This document shows, piece after piece, positions 20,911 through 30,089 of a DNA stretch of 64,000 nucleotides. The stretch's first letter is position 1; each line of letters begins with the position of its first letter. Under the pieces are notes generated by a model, which saw only the letters and a program-made list of their open reading frames with translations, was not told where the DNA came from and ran no database searches. Source of the DNA: an uncultured Eubacteriales bacterium (GTDB taxonomy: Bacteria; Bacillota; Clostridia; Oscillospirales; Oscillospiraceae). The DNA is taken from positions 248,001-312,000 of the forward strand of contig LT599017.1 of assembly GCA_900079765.1 (NCBI GenBank), written 5' to 3'. The position numbers and the translations under genes were made by a program.

Positions 20911-20940
20911 AAGAGGCACGACGCTGCTGTCGTGCCTCTT
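20911..20940 (+). promoter_or_regulatory. Intercistronic hairpin after the binding-protein gene
   Basis: A perfect 12-bp stem (AAGAGGCACGAC / GTCGTGCCTCTT) with a 6-nt loop but no T-run. Such hairpins between a binding protein and its permeases commonly protect the upstream message or attenuate read-through. Confidence 0.65.
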
Positions 20941-20972
20941 GCAATACAAACAAAAAAGCAGGTGAACGCAGT

Positions 20973-21914
20973 GTGAGCAGACTCAACTATATCGTCAAGC
21001 GCGTCCTACAGATCATTCCGGTGCTCTTTGTGGTATCCGTATTGATTTTTTTTATGCTGCGGATGATAGGGGGGGACCCCGCCCGGCTTATTCTGGGGGA
21101 CAAGGCCACCAATGAAGCTGTGTCCGCCCTTCAGATCAAGCTGGGCCTGAACCGGCCTCTGCCGGTGCAGTATGGGATTTTTCTGAAGGGGATTTTTACG
21201 GGGGACCTTGGTACGTCCCTCTCTCTTCAGCGTCCGGTGGCCGAGCTGCTGGCGGAGAGGATGCCCGTCACGCTGAAATTGACGGCTTTCTCCACGCTGC
21301 TCTCCCTGCTGATCAGCCTGCCGCTTGGATATTTGGCGGGAAAATATAAGGACCGGTTTGGGGATCAGGTCATTCGCACTACGGCCTTGGCGTTCATCTC
21401 CATGCCCTCGTTCTGGGTGGGCCTGCTGCTCATGCTGCTGTTCGGAGTCAGGCTGGGCTGGCTGCCCGCCGGCGGCTGGGACCCTTCTTCTCTGGCAAAT
21501 CAGCTCCGGTGCCTGATTCTTCCCGCGTTTACCCAGGGCCTGATGACCACCGCCCTCCTGATCCGGGACCTCCGCAACTCCGTGGTGGATATCTCCTCCA
21601 TGGACTTTGTGGATTTTGCCCGGAGCAAGGGCCTCACCAACCGGGAGGTGCGCAGCCGCCATGTACTGCGCAACGCCCTCGTCTCCTACGTAACGCTGCT
21701 GGCCATGAGGATGGCCTATATGCTGGGCGGCTCGGTCATCATCGAGTCTGTTTTTGCCCTGCCCGGTATCGGGAAACTGATGGTGGATTCCATTTTTAAC
21801 CGGGATTATGCCGTAGTGCAGTCTCTGGTCCTTCTCTTTGCGGCGTTGGTGATGGCAATTAATCTGATAACCGATATCATTTATTCCTTCCTGGACCCAC
21901 GGGTCAAATACTGA
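20973..21914 (+). CDS. Oligopeptide ABC transporter permease, DppB/OppB type
   Basis: 313 residues with the six-helix BPD_transp_1 fold: TM1 near residues 9-30 (VLFVVSVLIFFMLR), then a periplasmic loop with GDPARLILGDKAT typical of DppB. The cytoplasmic EAA-like loop is at ~205-225 (DFARSKGLTNREVRSRH). The C-terminus PALPGIGKLMVDSIFNRDY-like and LDPRVKY are family hallmarks. The start is a GTG with GCAGGTG upstream. It pairs with the following permease to form the membrane channel. Confidence 0.93.
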   Translation: MSRLNYIVKRVLQIIPVLFVVSVLIFFMLRMIGGDPARLILGDKATNEAVSALQIKLGLNRPLPVQYGIFLKGIFTGDLGTSLSLQRPVAELLAERMPVTLKLTAFSTLLSLLISLPLGYLAGKYKDRFGDQVIRTTALAFISMPSFWVGLLLMLLFGVRLGWLPAGGWDPSSLANQLRCLILPAFTQGLMTTALLIRDLRNSVVDISSMDFVDFARSKGLTNREVRSRHVLRNALVSYVTLLAMRMAYMLGGSVIIESVFALPGIGKLMVDSIFNRDYAVVQSLVLLFAALVMAINLITDIIYSFLDPRVKY

Positions 21915-21931
21915 AAAGGGGGTTAAAGCAA

Positions 21932-22807
21932 ATGAAAAAACTTCCGGATACCCCCCACAGGCGGAATCTTCCGGCCTGGCTGACCCGCCCCGCCTTTGTA
22001 GTGGGAGTAATCATTGTCCTGGCGTTTTTCTATATTTCCGCCTTTCCGCAGACCCTTGCCACCTACGACCCCTTAGAGGTCAACATCATGGACGCGCTGA
22101 AGGCGCCCGGAAGTCCCAGCTTTATTCCAGACGCCCCGGTACATTATTTCGGCACAGACGAGTACGGACGGGACATTTTTTCTCGGGTGCTTTGGGGGGC
22201 CAGGCTGGATCTGGCCATGGGTGTGCTGGGCGTCGTCATCCCACTAATTGTGGGTAGCCTGCTGGGCCTGCTCTCCGGATACTTCGGCGGTTGGCTGGAT
22301 AACGTCGTCATGCGGATCATCGACGTGCTTATGGCCTTTCCCTTTACCATTTTGGTCATTGTCATAATGGCCATCCTGGGGCCCGGCCTGCAGAATGTAT
22401 TCATCGCCCTGTGGCTGGTGGGCTGGATGAGCTATACCCGCTTGGTGCGCGGGGAAGTCCTGGTTCTCAAAGAAGCGGAGTACATCCAGGCCGCTCAGGT
22501 GGAGGGCTTTACCAGCCTTCGGATTTTGCTGCGGCACCTGCTTCCCAATGTGATTTCCCCGGCAGTGGTGTTTGCCGCCTCGGACGTAGTGCTGTGCATG
22601 ATTACCGGGGCGTCCATGAGCTTTCTCGGACTGGGCGTCCAGCTGCCCACCCCGGAGTGGGGGGCAATCCTCAACGGGGGAAGGGGCTATATCAGCTACG
22701 CCTGGTGGATCACCCTCTTTCCCGGCCTCTTTATGGCCGTGACCGGAGTGGGCTTTTCCCTGCTGGGGGACGGACTGACTGATTTTCTGAGGACGAAGGG
22801 ACGGTGA
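21932..22807 (+). CDS. Oligopeptide ABC transporter permease, DppC/OppC type
   Basis: 291 residues. An N-terminal helix (FVVGVIIVLAFFYIS) is followed by the DppC hallmark HYFGTDEYGRDIFSRV at ~72-90, then the BPD_transp_1 helices and the EAA loop (EAEYIQAAQVEGF...). The start ATG lies 17 bp after the previous stop, behind AAAGGGGGTT. The last 4 bp overlap the next start (GTGA), indicating translational coupling. Confidence 0.93.
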   Translation: MKKLPDTPHRRNLPAWLTRPAFVVGVIIVLAFFYISAFPQTLATYDPLEVNIMDALKAPGSPSFIPDAPVHYFGTDEYGRDIFSRVLWGARLDLAMGVLGVVIPLIVGSLLGLLSGYFGGWLDNVVMRIIDVLMAFPFTILVIVIMAILGPGLQNVFIALWLVGWMSYTRLVRGEVLVLKEAEYIQAAQVEGFTSLRILLRHLLPNVISPAVVFAASDVVLCMITGASMSFLGLGVQLPTPEWGAILNGGRGYISYAWWITLFPGLFMAVTGVGFSLLGDGLTDFLRTKGR

Positions 22808-23832
22808 GGAGCGTGAGTGAGCAGAAAAAGCTGCTGGAGGTCCGTGACCTGAAGACCTATTTCCATGGGAAGAACGAGACGGTAAAGGCAGTGGACGGAG
22901 TTTCCTTTGAAGTGATGGAGGGGGAGACCTTTGGGCTGGTAGGGGAATCCGGCTGTGGAAAAAGCCAGACCATGCGTTCCATCCTGGGCCTGATCAAGCG
23001 ACCGGGAAAAATCAGCGGAGGGCAGATCCTTTACAAGGGCCGGGACCTGGTGAAGCTGAGCCAGAAGGAATTACAGCGAAAGATTCGGGGGAAGGAAATC
23101 GCCGTCATTTTCCAGGAACCCATGACCTCGCTCAATCCAGTGCTGCGTATCAGAGACCAGCTTTATGAGGCGGTCAGGGAACCGGGCATGACCAGGCAGG
23201 AAAAGCTGGCTCGGGCGACCGAGCTTCTACGGCTGGTGGGAATACCCGCCCCGGAATCCCGTCTGAAGGAGTATCCACACCAGTTCTCCGGCGGAATGCG
23301 TCAGCGGGCGATGATCGCCATTGCCCTGGGGGCGAAACCCAGGCTGCTGCTGGCCGATGAACCTACCACCGCCCTGGACGTCACGATTCAGGACCAGATT
23401 ATGAAGCTCATCAATCAGCTCAAGGAGGAGCTTGGAATGAGCGTAATTCTGGTTACGCACGACCTGGGGGTCATCGCACAGATGTGCGACCGGGTAGCCG
23501 TAATGTACGCGGGGCAGATTGTGGAAATGACTGATACCGTCACTCTTTTCAAATGGCCGCGCCATCCGTATACCCACGCGCTGATGGCCTCCCTTCCCGA
23601 TGTCACCAGCAGTGGAGAACTGGAGGCCATCTCCGGGTCTCCGCCCAATTTGGCCCACCTTCCGGAGGGCTGCGCCTTCGCGCCCCGCTGCAGATACGCC
23701 AATAACCTGTGCCGGAAGGAGCTGCCGAAGCTGCGGGAGATTGAGCCCGGGCACCTGACCCGGTGCCACCGGCTGGATGTTGTTGAGGGCTTTCAAGGGA
23801 TCATCGGGACTCAGAAGGGAGGGAGCACGTAA
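22804..23832 (+). CDS. Oligopeptide ABC transporter ATPase, DppD/OppD type
   Basis: 342 residues. Walker A GESGCGKSQT (~48-57; the usual Thr is replaced by Gln before Thr), Q-loop FQEPMTSLNP, signature FSGGMRQR and Walker B LLLADEPTTALD. The C-terminus carries the oligopeptide-ATPase extension with Cys-rich CAFAPRCRYANNLC. The GTG at 22804 overlaps the upstream stop; an alternative GTG at 22813 would sit too close to GAGGAG. Confidence 0.93.
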   Translation: MRSVSEQKKLLEVRDLKTYFHGKNETVKAVDGVSFEVMEGETFGLVGESGCGKSQTMRSILGLIKRPGKISGGQILYKGRDLVKLSQKELQRKIRGKEIAVIFQEPMTSLNPVLRIRDQLYEAVREPGMTRQEKLARATELLRLVGIPAPESRLKEYPHQFSGGMRQRAMIAIALGAKPRLLLADEPTTALDVTIQDQIMKLINQLKEELGMSVILVTHDLGVIAQMCDRVAVMYAGQIVEMTDTVTLFKWPRHPYTHALMASLPDVTSSGELEAISGSPPNLAHLPEGCAFAPRCRYANNLCRKELPKLREIEPGHLTRCHRLDVVEGFQGIIGTQKGGST

Positions 23833-24824
23833 TGAGCGGTCAGCAAGAAAAGCTTCTGGAGGTAGAAGGATTATGCAAATGGTTCCCTCAGAAGCAGGGG
23901 CCTGTTGACGTCGTTCTGAGGCGGCAGCGCCAATATCTGAAAGCGGTGGACGGAGTTTCCTTTCACATCTTAAAGGGCGAGAACCTGGGGCTGGTGGGGG
24001 AGTCGGGCTGCGGGAAATCCACGCTGGCCCGGAGCCTGATCCGTCTCTATGAACCGTCGGAAGGAAAGATTCTGCTGGGCGGGGAGGATATTACACACTT
24101 AAAGGGGGAGGCCCTCCGCAGACAGCGCCCACGGATGCAGATGATTTTTCAGGACCCCTATTCTTCCCTGAACCCACGTATGTCGGTGTACGATACTCTG
24201 GCCGAGGTTTTAAAAGTGCACCGTATGGTCCCCGACAGCCACATCCGGGAGCGAGTGAAAGAGCTGCTGGAAATGAGCGGGCTGACCATGGACATTGCCG
24301 ACCGGTTTCCCGGGGAGTTCTCCGGGGGACAGCGCCAGCGCATCGGCATTGCCCGATCCCTGGCCCTGGAGCCCGACTTTATCATTGCAGATGAACCCGT
24401 TTCCGCTCTGGATGTCTCCATTCAGGCTCAGATTATTAACCTGCTCTCCCGCCTGCAGAGAGAGCTCGGACTCACAGTGCTCTTTATTTCCCATGACCTG
24501 AGGGTGGTACGGCACGTTACCCATCGGGTCATGGTGATGTACCTGGGCAGTAATGTGGAGGTGGGGAATACAGAGGCAGTTTTTGATCGCCCTTACCATC
24601 CCTATACCCAGGTGCTGACCCAAGCCGCTCCCCGCCTGGACCCTACCGACCGAAAGCGGGAATATGCCATTGAAGGCGAGCCGCCCAGCCCCATCCAGGT
24701 GCCCTCGGGCTGTAAGTTCCATCCCAGATGTCCCCGCTGTCAGGAAACCTGCCGCACCCGGGAGCCGAAGCTCCGGGAGCTTGCTCCCGGTCGGTTTTGC
24801 GCCTGTCATTATCCGCTGCCGTAA
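23832..24824 (+). CDS. Oligopeptide ABC transporter ATPase, DppF/OppF type
   Basis: 330 residues. It begins with LLEVEGLCKWFP, has the DppF-type insertion before KAVDGVSF, Walker A GESGCGKSTL, Q-loop FQDPYSSLNPRM, signature FSGGQRQR, Walker B IIADEPVSALDVS and the C-terminal Cys motif CKFHPRCPRCQETC. It starts at a TAATG overlap with the previous gene. It is the heterodimer partner of the preceding ATPase. Confidence 0.93.
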   Translation: MSGQQEKLLEVEGLCKWFPQKQGPVDVVLRRQRQYLKAVDGVSFHILKGENLGLVGESGCGKSTLARSLIRLYEPSEGKILLGGEDITHLKGEALRRQRPRMQMIFQDPYSSLNPRMSVYDTLAEVLKVHRMVPDSHIRERVKELLEMSGLTMDIADRFPGEFSGGQRQRIGIARSLALEPDFIIADEPVSALDVSIQAQIINLLSRLQRELGLTVLFISHDLRVVRHVTHRVMVMYLGSNVEVGNTEAVFDRPYHPYTQVLTQAAPRLDPTDRKREYAIEGEPPSPIQVPSGCKFHPRCPRCQETCRTREPKLRELAPGRFCACHYPLP

Positions 24825-24873
24825 GCGAGCTGCCCAAGCCCGCTCATGATTACACTACTGGAGGTAATTTACC

Positions 24874-25653
24874 ATGCGTCTTTCCGAACTTACGTGGCCC
24901 AAGGCGGAAGAATACTTCAGGAGCCAGGATACCGTTCTGATTGGGATCGGCTCCATCGAATCCCACGGCCGCCATATGCCTCTGGGCACGGACACGATGA
25001 TTCCGGATCATCTTTTGGATCAAATTGAAAAAAAGAGCGATGTTCTGATCTGCCCGACCCTGCCCTATGGCGCTACCGAGTCACTCAGCGATTTTCCCGG
25101 CACAATTAATCTGGGAACCGAGCTTACCTATCAGGTGCTCAGCCGGGTGTGCGAGAGCCTCTTTCAGCACGGTGCGCGCCGCTTTGCCATTCTTAACGGC
25201 CACGGCGGCAATATGAAGAGCATTGACCGGGTGGGCTACGAGCTTCAGCGTAAGGGGGGCATTCTGGCAGAGCTCAACTGGTGGCTGATGGCCTGGGATA
25301 TGAACCCGGCGTGGAAGGGCGGCCACGGCGGAGGAGAAGAGACGGCCGCCATTCTGGGTATCCGGCCCGAGCTGGTGGATCAGAGCGAGATCCCGGGGCC
25401 TATGGTGCTCCGGGACGTATCGGATACGCTGAAAGCCACCGGGTTTACCTCGGTGGAGTATAAGGGCGTCGCCGTCAACATCCCCCGCCTTACGCCCAGC
25501 GTGACCCACAACGGCTGGATTGGCCCCGATCATCCCGAAACGGCCACCCCAGGCTGGGGGAAGGAAATGCTCCAGACCACGGCGGAATATATTGTGGATT
25601 TTCTGGAGGAATTCAAAAAGATCGACATCGCCAAAGCATGTAAGGAGTTTTGA
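24874..25653 (+). CDS. Creatininase-family metal-dependent amidohydrolase
   Basis: 259 residues, the usual size of the creatininase/MftE family. Metal-site signatures are present: GSIESHGRHMPLGTD (Glu29, His31, Asp40) and NGHGGN near residue 110, then HGGGEETA. A GGAGG ribosome binding site lies before the ATG. Family members hydrolyse cyclic or linear amides (creatinine, formylaminopyrimidines) or cleave peptide modifications (MftE). Lying between a peptide importer and an M42 aminopeptidase, it probably acts on an imported amide or peptide. The true substrate is unknown. Confidence 0.88.
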   Translation: MRLSELTWPKAEEYFRSQDTVLIGIGSIESHGRHMPLGTDTMIPDHLLDQIEKKSDVLICPTLPYGATESLSDFPGTINLGTELTYQVLSRVCESLFQHGARRFAILNGHGGNMKSIDRVGYELQRKGGILAELNWWLMAWDMNPAWKGGHGGGEETAAILGIRPELVDQSEIPGPMVLRDVSDTLKATGFTSVEYKGVAVNIPRLTPSVTHNGWIGPDHPETATPGWGKEMLQTTAEYIVDFLEEFKKIDIAKACKEF

Positions 25654-25658
25654 TCAGA

Positions 25659-26735
25659 ATGGATAAAAAGCAGTCTCTTGAACTGATCGCGGATCTGTCC
25701 AACGCCAATGGAGCTCCCGGTTTTGAGGACCAGGTGCTTCTGGCGCTTCGCCGGCACGGCGCTCCCTACGGGGACTTTCGGGAGGATAGCCTTCGAAATC
25801 TCTACCTGAGCAGGAAGGAAAACAAAGGCGGCAGACCGGTGGTCCAACTGGACGCGCACTCCGACGAAGTCGCCTTTATGGTACAGGCGATTCGGCCCAA
25901 CGGTACTTTGCAGTTTATCACACTGGGAGGCTGGGTCCCTTCCAACGTGCCTGCCCACATGGTCCGGGTAATGACGGCCCAAGGCACTTATATCCCCGGA
26001 ATCATCACCAGCAGGCCCCCTCATTTCATGTCCGAGGCGGAAAAAAAGCTGCAGCCCTCCATCGACCAGATGTCCATCGACGTAGGGGCCTCCAGCCGTG
26101 AGGAGGCAATTCGGGATTTTCACATCCGCATTGGCGCGCCGGTTGTGCCCGATGTGGCCTTTTCCTACGATGAACAGCATGACCTGATGCTGGGAAAAGC
26201 GTTTGACTGCCGGTTGGGCTGCGCTTCTATTTTGCATACTCTGGACAGGCTGCGGGGAAAAGAGCTTGAGGTGGATGTCGTCGCTGCCTTTGCCGTGCAG
26301 GAAGAGGTGGGGACCCGGGGGGCTGCGGTTACCTCCTCTACGGTGAAACCGGACATTGCCATTGTCTTTGAGGGCTGTCCCGCCGACGATACGGTGATGG
26401 AGCCCTACGCCATACAGACCGCCATTCATAAGGGACCCATGCTCCGGCATATTGACGCCAGGATGATCACCAACCCGAGATACCAGCGTTTCGCGCTGGA
26501 CCTGGCAGCCGAGCTGGGGATCCCGGTACAGGAGAGCGTCCGCTCCGGGGGCTCTACCAATGGCGCGCCCATCCATCTTTCCAATCAGGGGGTTCCTGTG
26601 ATCGTCATCGGGATCCCGGTAAGGTATATCCACACGCACTACTGCTTTGCTGCCCGCACCGACGTTGAGCACGCAGAGATGCTGGCGGCCGCTATTCTGG
26701 AAAGGCTGGACCGGGAGTACATCGCGCAGTTCTGA
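25659..26735 (+). CDS. M42-family metallo-aminopeptidase
   Basis: 358 residues, matching M42 (glutamyl aminopeptidase/deblocking aminopeptidase, PepA/FrvX-like). Di-metal ligands are recognisable: QLDAHSDEVAFM, FDCRLGCAS, VQEEVGTRGA (catalytic Glu and metal Glu), and the C-terminal RYIHTHYC. The ATG at 25659 was chosen because AAGGAG is about 10 nt upstream; an in-frame TTG 9 bp earlier overlaps the previous stop but is too close to that site. It probably trims imported peptides in the cytoplasm as the last step of this operon. Confidence 0.9.
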   Translation: MDKKQSLELIADLSNANGAPGFEDQVLLALRRHGAPYGDFREDSLRNLYLSRKENKGGRPVVQLDAHSDEVAFMVQAIRPNGTLQFITLGGWVPSNVPAHMVRVMTAQGTYIPGIITSRPPHFMSEAEKKLQPSIDQMSIDVGASSREEAIRDFHIRIGAPVVPDVAFSYDEQHDLMLGKAFDCRLGCASILHTLDRLRGKELEVDVVAAFAVQEEVGTRGAAVTSSTVKPDIAIVFEGCPADDTVMEPYAIQTAIHKGPMLRHIDARMITNPRYQRFALDLAAELGIPVQESVRSGGSTNGAPIHLSNQGVPVIVIGIPVRYIHTHYCFAARTDVEHAEMLAAAILERLDREYIAQF

Positions 26736-26853
26736 ACCAAAGAAGAAATGTGGATGGTCCGCTTTTCGGCTATGCCAAACGTTTTTTTCGCTCTGTTCTG
26801 CGCGTTTCCCTTGACAAGGTAGTTACAACCTAAATGAACCCGAGCAATTAGAT

Positions 26854-26892
26854 GTCGCCACCCCGATTCCGGGGCGGCGACACTGTTTTTTG
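26854..26892 (+). terminator. Terminator of the first oligopeptide operon
   Basis: A stem GTCGCC(A)CCCCG / CCGGGGCGGCGAC with an ATT loop is followed by ACTGTTTTTTG. It lies ~120 bp after the M42 peptidase stop. Confidence 0.85.
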
Positions 26893-27008
26893 CTGGGCAA
26901 TTTTAGCGGTTTATTATCACTGAATTATAGTTTGTTAAAAGGAGTTTCCCATTTACCATTGGCAAAACGGCTGTATGCCGACGGAACACATGGTATAGAT
27001 TGAAATCC

Positions 27009-27037
27009 TTGCATTGCCGCGGGAAAAAAGGTATGCT
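27009..27037 (+). promoter_or_regulatory. Promoter of recQ
   Basis: TTGCAT (27009-27014), 17-bp spacer, TATGCT (27032-27037). It is flanked by the inverted repeat ATGGTATAG...CTATACCAT. Confidence 0.6.
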
Positions 27038-27105
27038 GGTTCTATACCATAGAGAAGAGAAAACGGAAGAGCCCGCTGCGTGGCGGAGCGCCGATGGGAG
27101 TAATC

Positions 27106-28935
27106 ATGGATTTACCTAGGGGACTGCTAAAACAGCATTTTGGATATTCGGACTTTCGCCCCGGGCAAGGGGAGGTTGTGGGGGAGCTACTGAGCGGGCG
27201 GGACGTGCTCTCTGTGATGCCCACCGGCGCGGGAAAGTCGATCTGCTATCAAATTCCGGCCCTGTGCATGGAGGGCCTAACGCTGGTGGTCTCCCCCCTC
27301 ATCTCCCTGATGAAGGACCAGGTGGAGGGACTGATTCAGGCTGGGGTCCCGGCAGCCTACCTGAACAGCTCTCTGACCGAGCGGCAATTCGGACTCGCCT
27401 TGCGCAACGCCAGGATGGGGAAGTACAAGCTCATCTACGTGGCCCCTGAGCGGCTGGAGACGGCGTCCTTCCTCGCCTTTGCGCGGGAGGCGTCCATCTC
27501 CATGGTGGCGGTGGATGAGGCCCACTGCGTGTCCCAGTGGGGGCAAGATTTCCGCCCCAGCTACCTGAACATCCCCAGCTTTACCGCGGCCCTCCCCCAC
27601 CGGCCCGTGGTGGCCGCCTTTACAGCCACCGCCACGCCGGAGGTGCGGGAGGATATTATTCGCCAGCTGGAGCTGCGGGAGCCCTTTTTGCTGGTGTCCG
27701 GCTTTGACAGGCCAAACCTCTTCTGGGAGATCCAGACCCCACGCAGCAAGCGGGAGGCGCTGCTTGCCTTCATGCGCGCCCACGAGGGGGAGAGTGGAAT
27801 TGTCTACTGCTCCACACGTAAAAATGTGGAAGAGGTCTGCGTGTTCCTGCAGGAGCGGGGCATCATAGCCACCCGCTACCACGCGGGGCTGGAGCCGACC
27901 GAGCGCAATCAAAACCAGGAGGGTTTCGTCTACGGGAGCACCCAGGTGATCGTTGCCACAAATGCTTTCGGCATGGGCATCGACAAGCCGGACGTGCGCT
28001 ACGTAGTCCACTACAATATGCCCAAGGACCTGGAGAGCTACTACCAGGAGGCGGGGAGGGCCGGGCGGGACGGCGACGCCGCCCACTGTCTGCTCCTCTA
28101 CAGCGCGGCCGACATCCAGACCAACCGCTTTCTGATCGAGCTGCAGGACAAGGAGACCGAGGGCGACGAGGAGGAGCGCGCGGAGCGGGTCAAACAGGAC
28201 TTGGCGCGCCTCAAGCAGATGACCTACTACTGCCACACAACCGACTGTCTGCGGCACTATATCCTGCGCTATTTCGGGGAGCAAACTCAGGAGTACTGCG
28301 GAAACTGCGGAAACTGCCGAGCCTATTTCGAGGAGCGGGACGTTACGGAGGACGCGCAGAAGGTTATGAGCTGCATAAAGCGCGCGGGAGAGCGGTTCGG
28401 CAGCTCTACCATTGCAGACGTGCTGCGGGGCGCCCAGAACGAGCGGGTCGTCAAGTGGCAGCTCCAAAAGCTGCCCACTTACGGTACGATGTCCTCCATG
28501 TCACGGGACGAGGTGCTTGGGCGCATCCGGCTGCTGCTGGAGCGCGGCTACCTCACCCAGGACGGCGGGCCCTACCCCACTCTGGCTCTCACCCCCAAGG
28601 CGGGGGACATCCTCTTTCGTGGGGAAAAGCTTATCGCGCGGGTTAAGGCACCGGCGGATAAGGCCGTAACCCGGCAGGACGCGCAGACGGGGGACGTGCC
28701 GGGTGAGCTCTACGAGCGGCTTCAGCAGCTGCGTCAGCAGCTTGCGAAACGGCTGGGTGTGCCCGCCTATGTGGTTTTCTCCAACGAGACCCTGCGGGAG
28801 ATGTGCCGGCGGCTCCCGCGCACGGAGAGGGAGCTATTGAAGGTGTCCGGCGTTGGGGAACAAAAACTTAAAAAATTCGGGCGGGCCTTTTTGGACGCCA
28901 TGGAAACCTGGCGCGCGAAACAGCCCAACGCCTGA
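27106..28935 (+). CDS. recQ: ATP-dependent DNA helicase RecQ
   Basis: 609 residues from this ATG; an in-frame ATG at 27094 would add four. The 27106 ATG has GGGAG at a good distance. The order is helicase with Walker A MPTGAGKSICYQ (~40-50), DEAH box VDEAHCVSQWGQDFRPSY, motif VI YYQEAGRAGRDG, RecQ zinc-binding Cys set (CHTTDC...CGNCGNC), winged-helix region, and a C-terminal HRDC domain (~525-600). This full-length 3'-5' helicase acts in recombination and fork repair. It is followed after 20 bp by a sensor kinase and likely shares its transcript. Confidence 0.95.
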   Translation: MDLPRGLLKQHFGYSDFRPGQGEVVGELLSGRDVLSVMPTGAGKSICYQIPALCMEGLTLVVSPLISLMKDQVEGLIQAGVPAAYLNSSLTERQFGLALRNARMGKYKLIYVAPERLETASFLAFAREASISMVAVDEAHCVSQWGQDFRPSYLNIPSFTAALPHRPVVAAFTATATPEVREDIIRQLELREPFLLVSGFDRPNLFWEIQTPRSKREALLAFMRAHEGESGIVYCSTRKNVEEVCVFLQERGIIATRYHAGLEPTERNQNQEGFVYGSTQVIVATNAFGMGIDKPDVRYVVHYNMPKDLESYYQEAGRAGRDGDAAHCLLLYSAADIQTNRFLIELQDKETEGDEEERAERVKQDLARLKQMTYYCHTTDCLRHYILRYFGEQTQEYCGNCGNCRAYFEERDVTEDAQKVMSCIKRAGERFGSSTIADVLRGAQNERVVKWQLQKLPTYGTMSSMSRDEVLGRIRLLLERGYLTQDGGPYPTLALTPKAGDILFRGEKLIARVKAPADKAVTRQDAQTGDVPGELYERLQQLRQQLAKRLGVPAYVVFSNETLREMCRRLPRTERELLKVSGVGEQKLKKFGRAFLDAMETWRAKQPNA

Positions 28936-28955
28936 GAGAAAAGGAGGGGAGCGGC

Positions 28956-30086
28956 ATGAAGTATACCCGGCTCAAACTGCAAATGCTCCTGCTGGTGGTC
29001 ATAGGCACGATTGTCGCCGGGGCAGTAGGGATTTTCCTGCTGGAGGTGGTAGTGGACGGCGCGCTGCAGGACCCCTTCGCCCGGCTCTTCCTCTGGGGAG
29101 CTGAGCGGCTTTTCGGCAGGACCGAGGCCGAGGCGTTGGCCATCTACCAGACCCATATCCGAAACAACAAGCAGGAAATTTTGACGCTGGGCATGATGTG
29201 CCTCATGCTCATCGCGTTCTACCTCGCCCTGGGGCGGTTTACAAGGTGGCTCGATCAGGTGGGCAAGGCCACACGCCAGGTGGTGGGCAAGAGCGGAGAG
29301 ACGGTCAGCCTGCCCCGGGAGCTTGCCCCCGTGGAGGAGGACCTGCGCTCTATCCAGCTCCAGCTCCAGGCCCGGGAGGAGGAGGCGCGGGAGGCGGAGG
29401 GGCGCAAAAAGGATCTCATTGCCTTTCTCGCACACGACCTCAAAACGCCCCTCACCTCCGTGGTGGGCTACCTCACCCTCCTGAGGGATGAGCCCGACTT
29501 AGACGTGGAGCAGCGGTGTAAGTACACCGGCATTGCCCTGGAGAAAGCCCAGCGGCTCCAGGAGCTTTTGGGCGAATTTTTCGACATTACCCGCATGGAT
29601 TTAGGCGGGGGGCTGGCGGACGGGGAGCCCATCCAACTCACCGTTCTCCTGGAGCAGCTGGCTGACGAGTTTTACCCCCTCTTCGCGGAAAAAGACCTCC
29701 GCTGCCGCACGGATATCGAGCGGCAGCTTATTGTCCTGGGGGAGCCGGACAAGCTGGCCCGGGTATTCGATAATGTGCTGAAAAACGCGGTGAGCTATTC
29801 CACCCCTGGCGGGGAGGTGGCAGTCACCGCCGTCCGCGCCGGCGGGCGCATCCGCGTCACCATTAAAAACCAGGGCCTGGAGATCCCGGAGCGGGAGTTG
29901 AGTCGCATTTTCCAGAAGTTTTACCGCCTGGACGAGGCCCGCTCCACCCGCACCGGCGGTGCTGGACTGGGTCTTGCCATCGCAAAAGAGATCGTTGAGG
30001 TCCATGGCGGGAGCATCCGGGCAGAGAGCAACGGAAGTTCCGTTAGTTTTGTAATCATATTGCCGCAATATACAGAGGGGAATTAG
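28956..30086 (+). CDS. Membrane sensor histidine kinase, VanS-like, no adjacent response regulator
   Basis: 376 residues. Two membrane helices (~8-33 and ~74-94) flank a short ~40-residue outside loop. A HAMP-like coil follows, then the H-box FLAHDLKTPLTSVVGYL with phospho-acceptor His160. The ATPase domain has N-box NVLKNAVSYS and G2 box GAGLGLAIAKEI. The layout resembles VanS-type kinases. AAGGAGGGGAG precedes the ATG. Its cognate response regulator is not upstream (recQ) or downstream (GNAT), so the kinase is orphaned here. Confidence 0.88.
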   Translation: MKYTRLKLQMLLLVVIGTIVAGAVGIFLLEVVVDGALQDPFARLFLWGAERLFGRTEAEALAIYQTHIRNNKQEILTLGMMCLMLIAFYLALGRFTRWLDQVGKATRQVVGKSGETVSLPRELAPVEEDLRSIQLQLQAREEEAREAEGRKKDLIAFLAHDLKTPLTSVVGYLTLLRDEPDLDVEQRCKYTGIALEKAQRLQELLGEFFDITRMDLGGGLADGEPIQLTVLLEQLADEFYPLFAEKDLRCRTDIERQLIVLGEPDKLARVFDNVLKNAVSYSTPGGEVAVTAVRAGGRIRVTIKNQGLEIPERELSRIFQKFYRLDEARSTRTGGAGLGLAIAKEIVEVHGGSIRAESNGSSVSFVIILPQYTEGN

Positions 30087-30089
30087 AGC

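Larger units (their letters stand above)
26736..27105. other. Intergenic region between the peptide operon and recQ
   Basis: About 370 bp. It holds the operon terminator (26854-26892), an isolated TTGACA at 26811 with no good -10, and the recQ promoter flanked by a 9-bp inverted repeat (ATGGTATAG at 26990-26998, CTATACCAT at 27042-27050). No gene is evident. Confidence 0.6.
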
